A DNA stretch of 61,078 nucleotides from a virus, in the IMG/VR virus record IMGVR_UViG_3300034103_001378, positions 1-61,078 of that record. The stretch is one strand, 5' to 3'. Shown here one piece after another: positions 15,507 through 22,795 of this stretch. Position 1 is the first letter of the stretch. Every line of letters starts with the position of its first letter. The notes under the pieces were generated by a model. The model was not told the origin of the DNA and made no database searches. It saw only the letters and a list, made by a program, of their open reading frames with translations. A program made the position numbers and the translations under genes.

Positions 15507-16306
15507 AACCGTCCGCCTTCACGCAAGATGCACCGCGCGTGTTTGCTGATGCGGCTGGTTCCCCGACTCTTGGTGAAATTACCATCGACACGGGATCGGA
15601 ACTGCCTCTTGGAGCGGGGGGTGCATCTGTTGTGCTCGCAGACCCGCCGTGGGCGTATGAATCGAATGGCGCTCCCGCAAGTGCGCGGCCAAGTCTCGAA
15701 CGTGGTGAGAAGCCGCACAGCGTCGAACACTACTACGGAACGCTGACGGCGGAACAAATCGCCGCGATGCCGGTCGCTGACATGGCCGCGCCTGACTCCG
15801 TGCTGTTCCTGTGGGCGACGGTGCCGCTACTGCCGGAAGCCTTCATGGTGATGAAGGCGTGGGGATACCGATACAAGACGATGCTGACGTGGCACAAGCT
15901 GAACGGGAAGGGCATGGGCTATTGGTTCCGTGGCGTGACTGAGCACTTGCTTCTTGGCGTGCGCGGGAACGTGAAGGCGTTCCGGTCGCTGCAAAGGAAT
16001 CTCATCGAATGCAAGGTGGGGAGGCACTCGGCCAAGCCGGACCAGTTCCACGAACTCATCGAAAAAGTGTGCGCGCCTCCGTATCTCGAATTGTTCTCGC
16101 GGCGTGCGCGTCCCGGCTGGTCGCACTTCGGGAACCAAGTGGAGCACGATCTATTTTCCGGCGTCGGCTTCGAGGAATGCGTGCCCGGTCTTCCGAAGGG
16201 TAGCGCCGACCCTCGGCACTCTGAGTCGGGGAACGCAGAAGTCAGCGAGCGCGGGCCGCTGGCGTCCACAAGCACAACAGGCGAAACCCGCGATTCGCTG
16301 CACTGA
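15503..16306 (+). CDS. MT-A70-family adenine methyltransferase
   Basis: The 267-residue product has the MT-A70 DPPW motif (Asp47-Trp50 in VVLADPPWAYES) and family segments SVLFLWATVPLLPEAFMVM, WGYRYKTMLTWHK, TEHLLLGVRG and FHELIEKVCAPPYLELFSR. Phage members methylate N6 of adenine in DNA to evade host restriction. The catalytic domain ends near residue 220. The last 45 residues are translated from a dispersed repeat (16169-16234) and following low-complexity DNA and are probably not functional. A 24-bp repeat shared with the PAPS-reductase-like gene lies at the 5' end. Confidence 0.9.
   Translation: MKPSAFTQDAPRVFADAAGSPTLGEITIDTGSELPLGAGGASVVLADPPWAYESNGAPASARPSLERGEKPHSVEHYYGTLTAEQIAAMPVADMAAPDSVLFLWATVPLLPEAFMVMKAWGYRYKTMLTWHKLNGKGMGYWFRGVTEHLLLGVRGNVKAFRSLQRNLIECKVGRHSAKPDQFHELIEKVCAPPYLELFSRRARPGWSHFGNQVEHDLFSGVGFEECVPGLPKGSADPRHSESGNAEVSERGPLASTSTTGETRDSLH
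15537..15560 (+). repeat. Repeat A, copy 1 (24 bp)
   Basis: GCGTGTTTGCTGATGCGGCT followed by GGTT, identical to 18515-18538. Both copies lie about 35-50 bases inside the 5' end of a modification gene and both encode VFADAAG. Confidence 0.9.
16169..16234 (+). repeat. Repeat C, copy 1 (66 bp) at MT-A70 3' end
   Basis: TTCGAGGAATGCGTG, six unmatched bases, then 45 bases identical to 19488-19532. The 45-mer can form small hairpins (AGGGT with ACCCT; GTCGG with CCGAC). It is read in one frame here and lies mostly outside any gene in the other copy, with a one-base length difference between them, so it is a DNA-level repeat and not a protein domain. Confidence 0.9.
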
Positions 16307-16319
16307 TTGGTTCGACTTT

Positions 16320-16931
16320 ATGACCTACGAATTTTGTCCAAAATGCAATTCCCGCCCGTGCCAGTGTGCGGAAGAAAGTAAATCGCTCTACAAAGAGCGG
16401 TCTCACGGTTCCTTTGGAACATTTGAAATCGAGATAACTGTCGGCGCAACCAAGCTGCCTGACCTCAACCAAAAGGAAATCTCATACGCGGCTTACGATG
16501 CCGTCAAGCTAGTGAAGGCCGCAGTGATGGCTGCTGTAGTTCGAGACAACCCGGAGGCAAAGGAGCGTGCAAAAAACGAACGTCGTGAACTGCTCGCTCT
16601 ATTCTCGGAGCCAATTCACGCGGAAGAAATCCCCAACGGCTATTGCTCAGACTGGTGCTGTAAGCATCTGCCGTGGTTTGTTGTCACAACCAAGGCGGGA
16701 CGATTCACAATCGGATGGCGAAAGCACGTCATTGAAATCAACTGGAAGGCTGTGGATGGGGCTGGCACCGCCGAGGATTTGTTTGCCGCCGAGAATGTCA
16801 CGAAAGACAAGACCATGATTCACGCTTGGAGCCTTGATGATGCACGTCGCTACATCGCGTCAATCGTAGTGAGCACCGAGAAGTCGAACGCCGGGCTTCA
16901 CCAACGCGCCGAGGACGCGCCCCCGCAATGA
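16320..16931 (+). CDS. Unknown protein with Cys-rich N-terminus
   Basis: The 203-residue product begins MTYEFCPKCNSRPCQCAEE, a likely small zinc-binding element, followed by a beta-rich region and a helical body. A second Cys cluster (CSDWCCKHLPWFVV) lies near residue 115. No enzyme family is recognised. The start follows GACTTT, a leader shared with 19932. It overlaps the XF1762-like gene by four bases, so a role with the modification enzymes is possible. Confidence 0.65.
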   Translation: MTYEFCPKCNSRPCQCAEESKSLYKERSHGSFGTFEIEITVGATKLPDLNQKEISYAAYDAVKLVKAAVMAAVVRDNPEAKERAKNERRELLALFSEPIHAEEIPNGYCSDWCCKHLPWFVVTTKAGRFTIGWRKHVIEINWKAVDGAGTAEDLFAAENVTKDKTMIHAWSLDDARRYIASIVVSTEKSNAGLHQRAEDAPPQ

Positions 16932-17590
16932 AGCCGCCTATCCAATCCGAACCGGAGCTTTTCAGCACGACGCCAGGCGCGTTTGGTGCAAGCCCTGGTT
17001 CTCCGCCCGATTTAGAGCCGCCCGTGGCAGCAGAGTTGGCGGGGAGTGGGAGGCCATACATGGTTCCGATGACGCTCCGAAAGGCGAATGATTTCGTCGC
17101 GCAGCACCACAGGCACAACGGCCGCACCGCACGCAACGGAGGCAAGTGGTCTGCCGGCGTGGCGGTGGATGGTCGGCTTGTGGGGGTCGCGATAGTCGGA
17201 AACCCGCTCTCGGCGACACTGATGGATGGATGGACGGCGGAGGTTCTCCGCGTCTGCACGATAGAGCCCGCGCCGAAGGGAACGTGCTCGATGCTGTATG
17301 CCGCGTGCTGGCGAGCGTGGGAGGCAATGGGGGGACGGCGGATGATTACGTACACCCTCGAAACGGAAAGCGGCGCGTCTTTGCGGGGGGCAGGCTGGCG
17401 GGTGGTGGGGAAGACGAAGCCCGTAAAGGATGGTTGGCGGAAGGATGACCACCTGAATGAAAAGCGGACTCACAGCCCGGTGATGCTCGAAGTGAAAAAC
17501 CGCTGGCAAAAAACCGCATCTACTCACAACGGCGCTGAGGCGGAGAACGTCGCGGTGAGCGACAAAGCCGCGCCGGGAGGGACGCCATGA
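16928..17590 (+). CDS. XF1762-family, Mom-like GNAT-fold protein
   Basis: The 220-residue product matches the XF1762 phage family: MTLRKANDFVAQHHRHNG near residue 40, then GVAVDGRLVGVAIVGNPLSA, AEVLRVCTIEP, GTCSMLYAACWRAWEAMG, MITYTLETESGASLRGAGW and a C-terminal basic segment (VMLEVKNRWQ). The layout resembles a GNAT fold and, in segment order, phage Mu Mom, which modifies adenine in DNA. That relation is inferred from pattern only. The first 40 residues are low-complexity and share DNA similarity with other 5' ends in this block. Confidence 0.75.
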   Translation: MKPPIQSEPELFSTTPGAFGASPGSPPDLEPPVAAELAGSGRPYMVPMTLRKANDFVAQHHRHNGRTARNGGKWSAGVAVDGRLVGVAIVGNPLSATLMDGWTAEVLRVCTIEPAPKGTCSMLYAACWRAWEAMGGRRMITYTLETESGASLRGAGWRVVGKTKPVKDGWRKDDHLNEKRTHSPVMLEVKNRWQKTASTHNGAEAENVAVSDKAAPGGTP

Positions 17591-17796
17591 GCACGCAAGA
17601 CGTTACCGGCGCGGATTTGTTCGCTCCACTGCGTGGTTCTGGGAACCCCGAACTAGAGCCGGGCGTCGAGCGCACAAGTGATGCGGTGCGGAGCGGAGTG
17701 GGCGGAGATTCTAAACCAAAGCGCCTGCGCCTATCTGGAAAAATGATCGTCATAGACATAACGCCCGAAGAACCCGAAGAAGATGAGCAACCCTGA
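17587..17796 (+). CDS. Unknown 69-residue protein with repeat-derived N-terminus
   Basis: The start overlaps the previous stop (ATGA) and the 3' end overlaps the next gene by 14 bases. Much of the N-terminal 45 residues comes from DNA related to the dispersed repeats (GGTTCTGGGAACCCCGAACT and GGAGATTCTAAA). The C-terminus is a short beta-like segment followed by an acidic tail (PEEPEEDEQP). It may be a relic of a cassette boundary. Confidence 0.4.
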   Translation: MSTQDVTGADLFAPLRGSGNPELEPGVERTSDAVRSGVGGDSKPKRLRLSGKMIVIDITPEEPEEDEQP

Positions 17797-18469
17797 TTTC
17801 CAAATTGTGAAGGTGCATCCGCACCTGATTTCCTTCGTGGACGGTCTGCAAAGGAAGAACGCCGAGGCGCTGAGCTTCTACCCGAAATGCGTATTCGAGC
17901 GCGAGTCGGAGAATGGGCGAATCTTCCTTGGGATGCTCAACGGTGAGCCGTGCGGGTATCTCTACGTCGGCGCGCAAGGGGCGGACGTGAAGTGCCATCA
18001 AGTGTGCATCGAATACGACGCGCGGCGGCGACTCTACGGGGCCGCGCTGGTGGCGGCGATGGAGGAATACGCGGAGGGCGCTTGCACGCTGACGCTTCGC
18101 TGCGGGTTCGACCTCGACGCGAATACGTTTTGGGCGGAGATGGGGTATCAGTGCATCGGCGTGCAGGACGGTGGAATCCGGCGCATGAGAAAAATCAACG
18201 TGTGGCGCAAGGCGATGCAAATCGAACTGTTCGCGGATGCCTCCGTGGTGCCAGCCGTAGGGAAAACTGACGCCTCTGTGTGGCGCAAGAATAAGCAGAC
18301 CGGACTCGTCACGCAGTTCATTCGCGGCAAAAGGATGCGCGACTATCGCGCACTCATTGTGGGCGGCGGGGGTGCGGAGCAGGTGGCGAACGTGATAGAG
18401 CGTGAGTCGGAGAGCGGCGCGGGTTCCCAGAACGGGGAGCACAGCAACACGCCGGAACCACGCGCATGA
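17783..18469 (+). CDS. GNAT-family acetyltransferase-like protein
   Basis: The 228-residue product reads as a GNAT domain in its first 150 residues: a beta strand FLGMLNGEPCGYLYVG, VKCHQVCIEYDARRRLYGAALVAAMEEYA (acetyl-CoA-site region) and ANTFWAEMGYQCIGV, the usual GNAT C-terminal strand. The C-terminal 75 residues are less ordered. Target unknown. Lying between the Mom-like and PAPS-reductase-like genes it could act in the same base-modification pathway or on a host protein. Confidence 0.7.
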   Translation: MSNPDFQIVKVHPHLISFVDGLQRKNAEALSFYPKCVFERESENGRIFLGMLNGEPCGYLYVGAQGADVKCHQVCIEYDARRRLYGAALVAAMEEYAEGACTLTLRCGFDLDANTFWAEMGYQCIGVQDGGIRRMRKINVWRKAMQIELFADASVVPAVGKTDASVWRKNKQTGLVTQFIRGKRMRDYRALIVGGGGAEQVANVIERESESGAGSQNGEHSNTPEPRA

Positions 18470-19443
18470 GCACGACACCTGAGATCCTCACTCCGCACGG
18501 CAGCACACCAACAGGCGTGTTTGCTGATGCGGCTGGTTATCTTTCCGCCGTTGAAGTTCACGACCCTGCCACGAAGCAGAGTGCATCTTTGGAGCGGGGG
18601 GATTCTAAAGCAAAAGCCGAAGGGCCAATTCACATCATCTCGCTCGGCGCTGGCGTGCAAAGCAGCACGATGGCACTGATGGCTGCGCACGGTGAAATCA
18701 CGCCGATGCCGGTCGCTGCGGTGTTCGCGGACACGCAAGCCGAGCCGCAGAGCGTGTATCGCTGGCTGGAGTGGTTGGAGCCTCGCCTGCCGTTCCCGGT
18801 GATTCGCGTGACGAAAGGCGACATGACGCACGCCAGCCTGCACTCGCGCACGAAGCGCGATGGCTCCGGGACGTGGACGAAAAGCCTCATCCCGGCCTTC
18901 GTGAAAAACCGGAACGGCACGCGCGGAATCATGGGGCGTGCCTGCACATGGGATTACAAGGTCTGCCAGTTGGAGAAGGCCGCTCGAAAACTCGCCGGAA
19001 TCAAGCGCGGGCAAAAGACCGTGGGCGTGGTGCAATGGATCGGAATCAGCCTCGACGAAGCGCACCGAATGAAGCCCTCGCGCAAACCGTGGTCTGAACA
19101 TCGCTGGCCGCTGATAGACGCGGGAATGAAGCGCCACGACTGCCTGCGCTGGATGGCGGCGAAGGGATACCCCGCTCCGCCGCGCTCCGCGTGCGTCTAT
19201 TGCCCGTTTCACAGCGACGCCGAATGGCGGCGCTTGCGCGACTCGGAGCCGGAAGAATTTGCGCGCGCTGTGCAATTCGAGCGGGACTTGCAACGCACGA
19301 AAGCCGCGAGCGACAACATGGGCGGCATCCCGTTCTTGCATTCGTCGCTCAAGCCATTGGACGAAGTTGATTTGACGACGGACATCGAACGCGGACAGGG
19401 CGAGATGTTCGGAAACGACTGCACGGGGCTTTGCGGCGTATGA
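18466..19443 (+). CDS. PAPS-reductase/adenine-nucleotide alpha-hydrolase-like protein
   Basis: The 325-residue product has the ATP-pyrophosphatase loop HIISLGAGVQSSTM near residue 60, FADTQAEPQSVYRWLEW, RACTWDYKVCQLEKAARKL and a Cys pair in SACVYCPFHSDAEW. The family includes sulphur-transfer enzymes such as DndC and PAPS reductase, and many phages carry members of unknown target. An adenylating or sulphur-transfer step on DNA or tRNA is plausible. The first 45 residues include repeat A and look non-essential. Confidence 0.8.
   Translation: MSTTPEILTPHGSTPTGVFADAAGYLSAVEVHDPATKQSASLERGDSKAKAEGPIHIISLGAGVQSSTMALMAAHGEITPMPVAAVFADTQAEPQSVYRWLEWLEPRLPFPVIRVTKGDMTHASLHSRTKRDGSGTWTKSLIPAFVKNRNGTRGIMGRACTWDYKVCQLEKAARKLAGIKRGQKTVGVVQWIGISLDEAHRMKPSRKPWSEHRWPLIDAGMKRHDCLRWMAAKGYPAPPRSACVYCPFHSDAEWRRLRDSEPEEFARAVQFERDLQRTKAASDNMGGIPFLHSSLKPLDEVDLTTDIERGQGEMFGNDCTGLCGV
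18515..18538 (+). repeat. Repeat A, copy 2 (24 bp)
   Basis: Identical to 15537-15560. A second short shared stretch, TTGGAGCGGGGGG, follows in both genes (15609-15621 and 18589-18601), and GGAGATTCTAAA-type sequence recurs near 17705 and 18600. Confidence 0.9.
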
Positions 19444-19467
19444 CTCGTGCAACCGCCAGCGTCCGCT

Positions 19468-19532
19468 TTCGAGGAATGCGTGTGGGGCTTCCGAAGGGTA
19501 GCGCCGACCCTCGGCACTCTGAGTCGGGGAAC
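19468..19532 (+). repeat. Repeat C, copy 2 (65 bp), intergenic
   Basis: Second copy of the element at 16169-16234, with a 45-base identical core. It lies between the PAPS-reductase-like gene and a lipoprotein gene. The two C copies flank a 3.2-kb segment holding the Cys-rich, Mom-like, GNAT and PAPS genes, which could let the segment be lost or exchanged by recombination. Confidence 0.9.
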
Positions 19533-19597
19533 AATCAAGCTCAGAGACCGCGAGCCGGGAGCGGGGCATCTGAAACAATACCGGCATCCAAAATACC

Positions 19598-19870
19598 ATG
19601 AAACACCGAATCCAAACCGCCAAGCTCGCGGTTCTCTGCAGCGCCTTGTTAGCCCTTGGCGCTTGCTCGAAAGACCCAATCAGCAAGGCCGGAACGAACA
19701 ATCCTGAAATCACCGTTGAACTCCTATTCGAGAAGGACGGCGTGAAGGTCTATCGCTTCACGGACTCGGGTAGAAGCATCTACTACACCGATGCGCGTGG
19801 GCGCACGGACTGGTCAGTGAACCAAGGCAAGAACGGCGTCCGTCACTTCGGCGTGGAGACAGCGCAATGA
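19598..19870 (+). CDS. Small lipoprotein, unknown function
   Basis: The 90-residue product has a signal sequence with lipobox (AVLCSALLALGAC), giving a mature Cys at about residue 23. A beta-rich domain follows (FEKDGVKVYRFTDSGRSIYY). Phage lipoproteins outside the lysis block are often made early to block superinfection or act at the host envelope, but this one has no recognised family. The long leader (19533-19597) holds no gene. Confidence 0.7.
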   Translation: MKHRIQTAKLAVLCSALLALGACSKDPISKAGTNNPEITVELLFEKDGVKVYRFTDSGRSIYYTDARGRTDWSVNQGKNGVRHFGVETAQ

Positions 19871-19931
19871 AAAGGGCTAACGAAAAGCTCACCGACGCGC
19901 CGAGATAGCGCCTCGCAAACACACTGACTTT

Positions 19932-20180
19932 ATGAAAAAGAAAACCGTCAAAAACACGAAGAAGGCGCGTTCGAGTGCAGCGCATGGTTCGGCGATTCCC
20001 GCGTCGAAGCTACTACGAGCCGAAGCAACCCGCCTCGACGTGCTGAAACACGCGATGCCAGATGCAGCCGAGGACATGATAGCGGCTCAGGTGTGGGCCT
20101 ACAACATGGCGGCGGCATACCTCGACGCTCTAGGCGCGCCGGAGAAACTGGTGCGCTACGTGCCTTCGCCGAACAGATGA
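19932..20180 (+). CDS. Unknown 82-residue basic protein
   Basis: A Lys/Arg-rich N-terminus (KKKTVKNTKKARSS) precedes a helical body (AEDMIAAQVWAYNMAAAYLD). The start follows CACTGACTTT, a leader shared with 16320 and 14049. No family is recognised. The basic tail suggests nucleic-acid or membrane contact. Confidence 0.6.
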   Translation: MKKKTVKNTKKARSSAAHGSAIPASKLLRAEATRLDVLKHAMPDAAEDMIAAQVWAYNMAAAYLDALGAPEKLVRYVPSPNR

Positions 20181-20205
20181 TTCCGCAGAAAAAAATCCGC
20201 ATATC

Positions 20206-20286
20206 ATGAAAAAGACAGAACTGATCGAACAGCTACAAATCGCGATTCGGCGCAAGCACTACAACTACGCGACCGTGAACCAATGA
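20206..20286 (+). CDS. 26-residue peptide coupled to helicase
   Basis: The frame starts after AAATCCGCATATC and ends with an ATGA overlap on the helicase start, so it is well placed for translational coupling. The peptide (ELIEQLQIAIRRKHYNYATV) vaguely resembles the N-terminal helix of integron-type tyrosine recombinases, so a remnant is possible, but the match is too short to rely on. Confidence 0.4.
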   Translation: MKKTELIEQLQIAIRRKHYNYATVNQ

Positions 20287-21854
20287 TCGCCCGCCCTTAC
20301 CAATCCGCCTCCGTCGAGAGCGTAGAGCAGGCATTTCGCGAGTTTTCCAAAGTGCTCGGCGTGGCTGCGACCGGGGCCGGAAAGACGATCGTGTTCTCGA
20401 TGTTCACGCAGCGGCACCTTGCGGAATCGGACACGAACCGCGTGCTCATCATCGCGCACCGCGAGGAACTGCTGACTCAGGCGGCGCAGAAACTCATGCG
20501 CGCGACGGGTATCAACTCCGAACTGGAGCGCGCGGATGCGCGCGCAAGCCTCGACGCCCGCGTGGTGGTCGCGAGCATTCAGACACTCTGCCGACGCTTC
20601 GAGCGGTTCCCGGCGAACCATTTCACGCGGATCATCGTGGATGAATGCCATCACGCACTGGCGGACAGCTACCAGCCGGCGCTCCAGTATTTCCTCGGCG
20701 GCGGCGCGAAAGTCTTGGGCGTGACTGCAACGCCGGGAACGAAGGGCAAGAAGGCGCTCGGGAATTTCTTCGAGACGATCGCTTTCGAGGTCGGGCTGAT
20801 TGAGTTGATCCGCGCGGGCTACCTATCCCCGATCAGCGTCAAGAGCTTCCCGCTCATCGGCGGGGGCGCGGAACCGATCTCGTTTGCGGTCAAGAATGGC
20901 GACTACGATCAGGAGCAGGTGGATCACGCCCTCGATCCTTACCTTGAGAGCATCGTTGCGCGGCTCGGCGCGGAGATTGGCGACCGTAAGACGCTCGTTT
21001 TTCTGCCGCTCATCAAGACGGTGGAGCGGTTCGTGGCGCTGTGCAATGCGGCGGGACTGAAGGCCGCGGGCGTGAGCGGCGTGAGCGAGGAACGGGCAGA
21101 CATCCTTTCCGCGCACGGCACGGACTTTCAGATCCTCGCGAACTCGATGTTGCTGACCGAGGGCTATGACGACCCGGCGATCTCGGCGATGATGATCCTG
21201 CGACCGACGCGCTCGGAGATTCTTTTCTCGCAAATGGTGGGGCGCGGCACGCGAGTCTATTGCCCGTGGGGATGCACCGAACGATGCACGCACGGATCGC
21301 GGAAGCGCAACCTGCTGTTGTTGGATCCGCTTTGGCTCCACGAGGACATGAACCTGGTGCGACCGGCGAACCTTGTGACCGGACGAGACGAGGACCGCAG
21401 GAGCATGAGCGAGCGCGTGGCGGCGAAGCAGGAGGAACTCGATCTTCTGAACATGCTCGCCGACGCGGAGCATGACCGGGAAAAATCACTCGCCGAGAAG
21501 CTGGCGCGCATGGAGAAGCGAAAGACGAAGACGATCAGCGTGGAGGAGTGGGCGGTGCTCGCGCACGCGCCGAACATTGCGGATTTTGAACCGACGATGC
21601 GGTGGCACGAATCGCCGATCTCGCCAAAGCAGGCGGAAATGCTGGTGCGCTTCGGCTTCGACGCCGGGAGCGTCCGGGGCCGCGGGCACGCATCGGCGCT
21701 GCTAGACGTGTTCTTTTCCCGCCGGAAGCAGGGACTCGCGACCGTGGCGCAGGTGCGGCTGATGACGAGGATGAAGCACCCGAACCCTGAGACGGAGACT
21801 TTCGCCGGCGCGAAGGCGTGGCTCGACCAACGATTTTCCAAAACCACAAAATGA
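20283..21854 (+). CDS. Superfamily 2 DNA/RNA helicase
   Basis: The 523-residue product has Walker A AATGAGKT (Lys34), LLIAHREELL-type motif Ia (RVLIIAHREELLTQAA), motif II DECHH (Asp120-His123), motif III VTATP and, in the second RecA-like domain, TEGYDDPAISAMMILRPTRS with QMVGRGTR (motif VI). This is a complete SF2 helicase of the kind that unwinds or remodels DNA in phage replication and recombination. A Cys-rich insert (CPWGCTERCTHGS) follows motif VI. The C-terminal 150 residues are family-specific. Confidence 0.92.
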   Translation: MIARPYQSASVESVEQAFREFSKVLGVAATGAGKTIVFSMFTQRHLAESDTNRVLIIAHREELLTQAAQKLMRATGINSELERADARASLDARVVVASIQTLCRRFERFPANHFTRIIVDECHHALADSYQPALQYFLGGGAKVLGVTATPGTKGKKALGNFFETIAFEVGLIELIRAGYLSPISVKSFPLIGGGAEPISFAVKNGDYDQEQVDHALDPYLESIVARLGAEIGDRKTLVFLPLIKTVERFVALCNAAGLKAAGVSGVSEERADILSAHGTDFQILANSMLLTEGYDDPAISAMMILRPTRSEILFSQMVGRGTRVYCPWGCTERCTHGSRKRNLLLLDPLWLHEDMNLVRPANLVTGRDEDRRSMSERVAAKQEELDLLNMLADAEHDREKSLAEKLARMEKRKTKTISVEEWAVLAHAPNIADFEPTMRWHESPISPKQAEMLVRFGFDAGSVRGRGHASALLDVFFSRRKQGLATVAQVRLMTRMKHPNPETETFAGAKAWLDQRFSKTTK

Positions 21855-22039
21855 ACCTGCCAACCTACAAGGAATACTCGTACGACGAGCCGATCCAGAA
21901 ACAGACCGCGATCCACATGAACCACCTGCTCGATTTCATCCACAACGCCAACCCGCCTTTGAAGGTGAAGGAAGCGGCGAAATTCATCGCTGACGAAATG
22001 GCGATGCACCGCGAGCTGCGCGAGGAGGACGAGGTATGA
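21851..22039 (+). CDS. Unknown 62-residue protein
   Basis: Coupled by ATGA overlaps to the helicase and to the Dam gene. The product is helical and acidic (KEAAKFIADEMAMHRELREE). No family is recognised; it may be an accessory factor for either neighbour. Confidence 0.6.
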   Translation: MNLPTYKEYSYDEPIQKQTAIHMNHLLDFIHNANPPLKVKEAAKFIADEMAMHRELREEDEV

Positions 22040-22545
22040 GCGATCTTTTTGGCGGAAAAAAAGACGACTGGGCGACCCCGCAGTGGTTGTTCGACGCGCT
22101 CGATGATGAGTTTGATTTCGGGCTGGACCCGTGCTGCTACGCGCACACGGCGAAGTGCGATCTGTTCTTCACCGAGGCGGACGACGGGCTGGCGCAGTCA
22201 TGGCATGGCCGGAGCGTGTACGTGAATCCGCCCTATTCCGAGATGAACGACTGGATGAGGAAGTGCGCGGACGAGTCGCGCAAGGGCGCGAAGGTGATCG
22301 TGGCGCTCGTGCCGGCGCGCACGGACACGAAGGCGTGGCAGGATACCGTGCTCCGAACCGCGGACGAGATCCGATTCATCCGCGGGCGCGTGCAATTTGT
22401 CGGCGCGGAGGCAGGGGCGAAATTCCCGAGCGCACTGGTGATCTGGCGGCACCGGCTGAACCTGCTCGACCGGAACCCGTCGCGGCATTCGCTGAAGGTG
22501 GGCGGTTTCGACATTCGCGCGCTGAAGCCGAAGGGGGCAAAATGA
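22036..22545 (+). CDS. DNA N6-adenine methyltransferase (phage Dam family)
   Basis: The 169-residue product shows the phage Dam (PF05869) pattern: DDWATPQWLFDALDDEFDFG at the N-terminus, LDPCCYAHTAKC, the catalytic NPPY at residues 64-67 in YVNPPYSEMNDW, VALVPARTDTKAWQD and FIRGRVQFVG. It should methylate adenine in phage DNA. Length is typical for the single-domain family. It sits in the replication block, apart from the other methylases. Confidence 0.93.
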   Translation: MSDLFGGKKDDWATPQWLFDALDDEFDFGLDPCCYAHTAKCDLFFTEADDGLAQSWHGRSVYVNPPYSEMNDWMRKCADESRKGAKVIVALVPARTDTKAWQDTVLRTADEIRFIRGRVQFVGAEAGAKFPSALVIWRHRLNLLDRNPSRHSLKVGGFDIRALKPKGAK

Positions 22546-22754
22546 GCGAGGCCGAGATCCACGCCGTCGCGAACCAGATCGCGACCGAAACGGCAACGAG
22601 GCTGTGCGCCGTGCTGCGGGACGGCGGCGCGCTGCCGCTTCTTGATTCTCAGGAGCCCGTAGCGCTCCTGTCACTGAAGCTGGCGGCGACGCAGGGCTTC
22701 GAGCAGGGATTCGCGGCGTGTGCCGCGATGACCGAGAGAACCCCAAAAGCATGA
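22542..22754 (+). CDS. Unknown 70-residue helical protein
   Basis: Starts with an ATGA overlap on the Dam gene and ends with another on a 14-codon minicistron. The product is Ala-rich and helical (EIHAVANQIATETATRLCAV). No family is recognised. Confidence 0.6.
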   Translation: MSEAEIHAVANQIATETATRLCAVLRDGGALPLLDSQEPVALLSLKLAATQGFEQGFAACAAMTERTPKA

Positions 22755-22795
22755 GTAACCACGCAATCCACCGCAGCCAGAAATCCGAAGCATGA
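22751..22795 (+). CDS. 14-codon minicistron leading into primase
   Basis: This frame (MSNHAIHRSQKSEA) joins two genes by ATGA overlaps on both sides, and its last codons are the start motif AAATCCGAAGC of the next gene. It may serve only to pass ribosomes on to the primase start. The peptide itself may have no function. Confidence 0.35.
   Translation: MSNHAIHRSQKSEA
22781..22791 (+). promoter_or_regulatory. Start-site motif AAATCCGAAGC before ATG
   Basis: One-base variant of the recurrent 11-base motif, abutting the primase-helicase start. Confidence 0.55.

Noticed and set aside
13998-19597. Integron attC-like sites between modification genes
   Set aside because: The repeats lack the GTTRRRY ends and the paired simple sites of attC, and no integrase gene is present.
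20206-20286. Remnant of a tyrosine recombinase
   Set aside because: Only about 20 residues resemble the N-terminal helix of integron integrases. Too short to claim.
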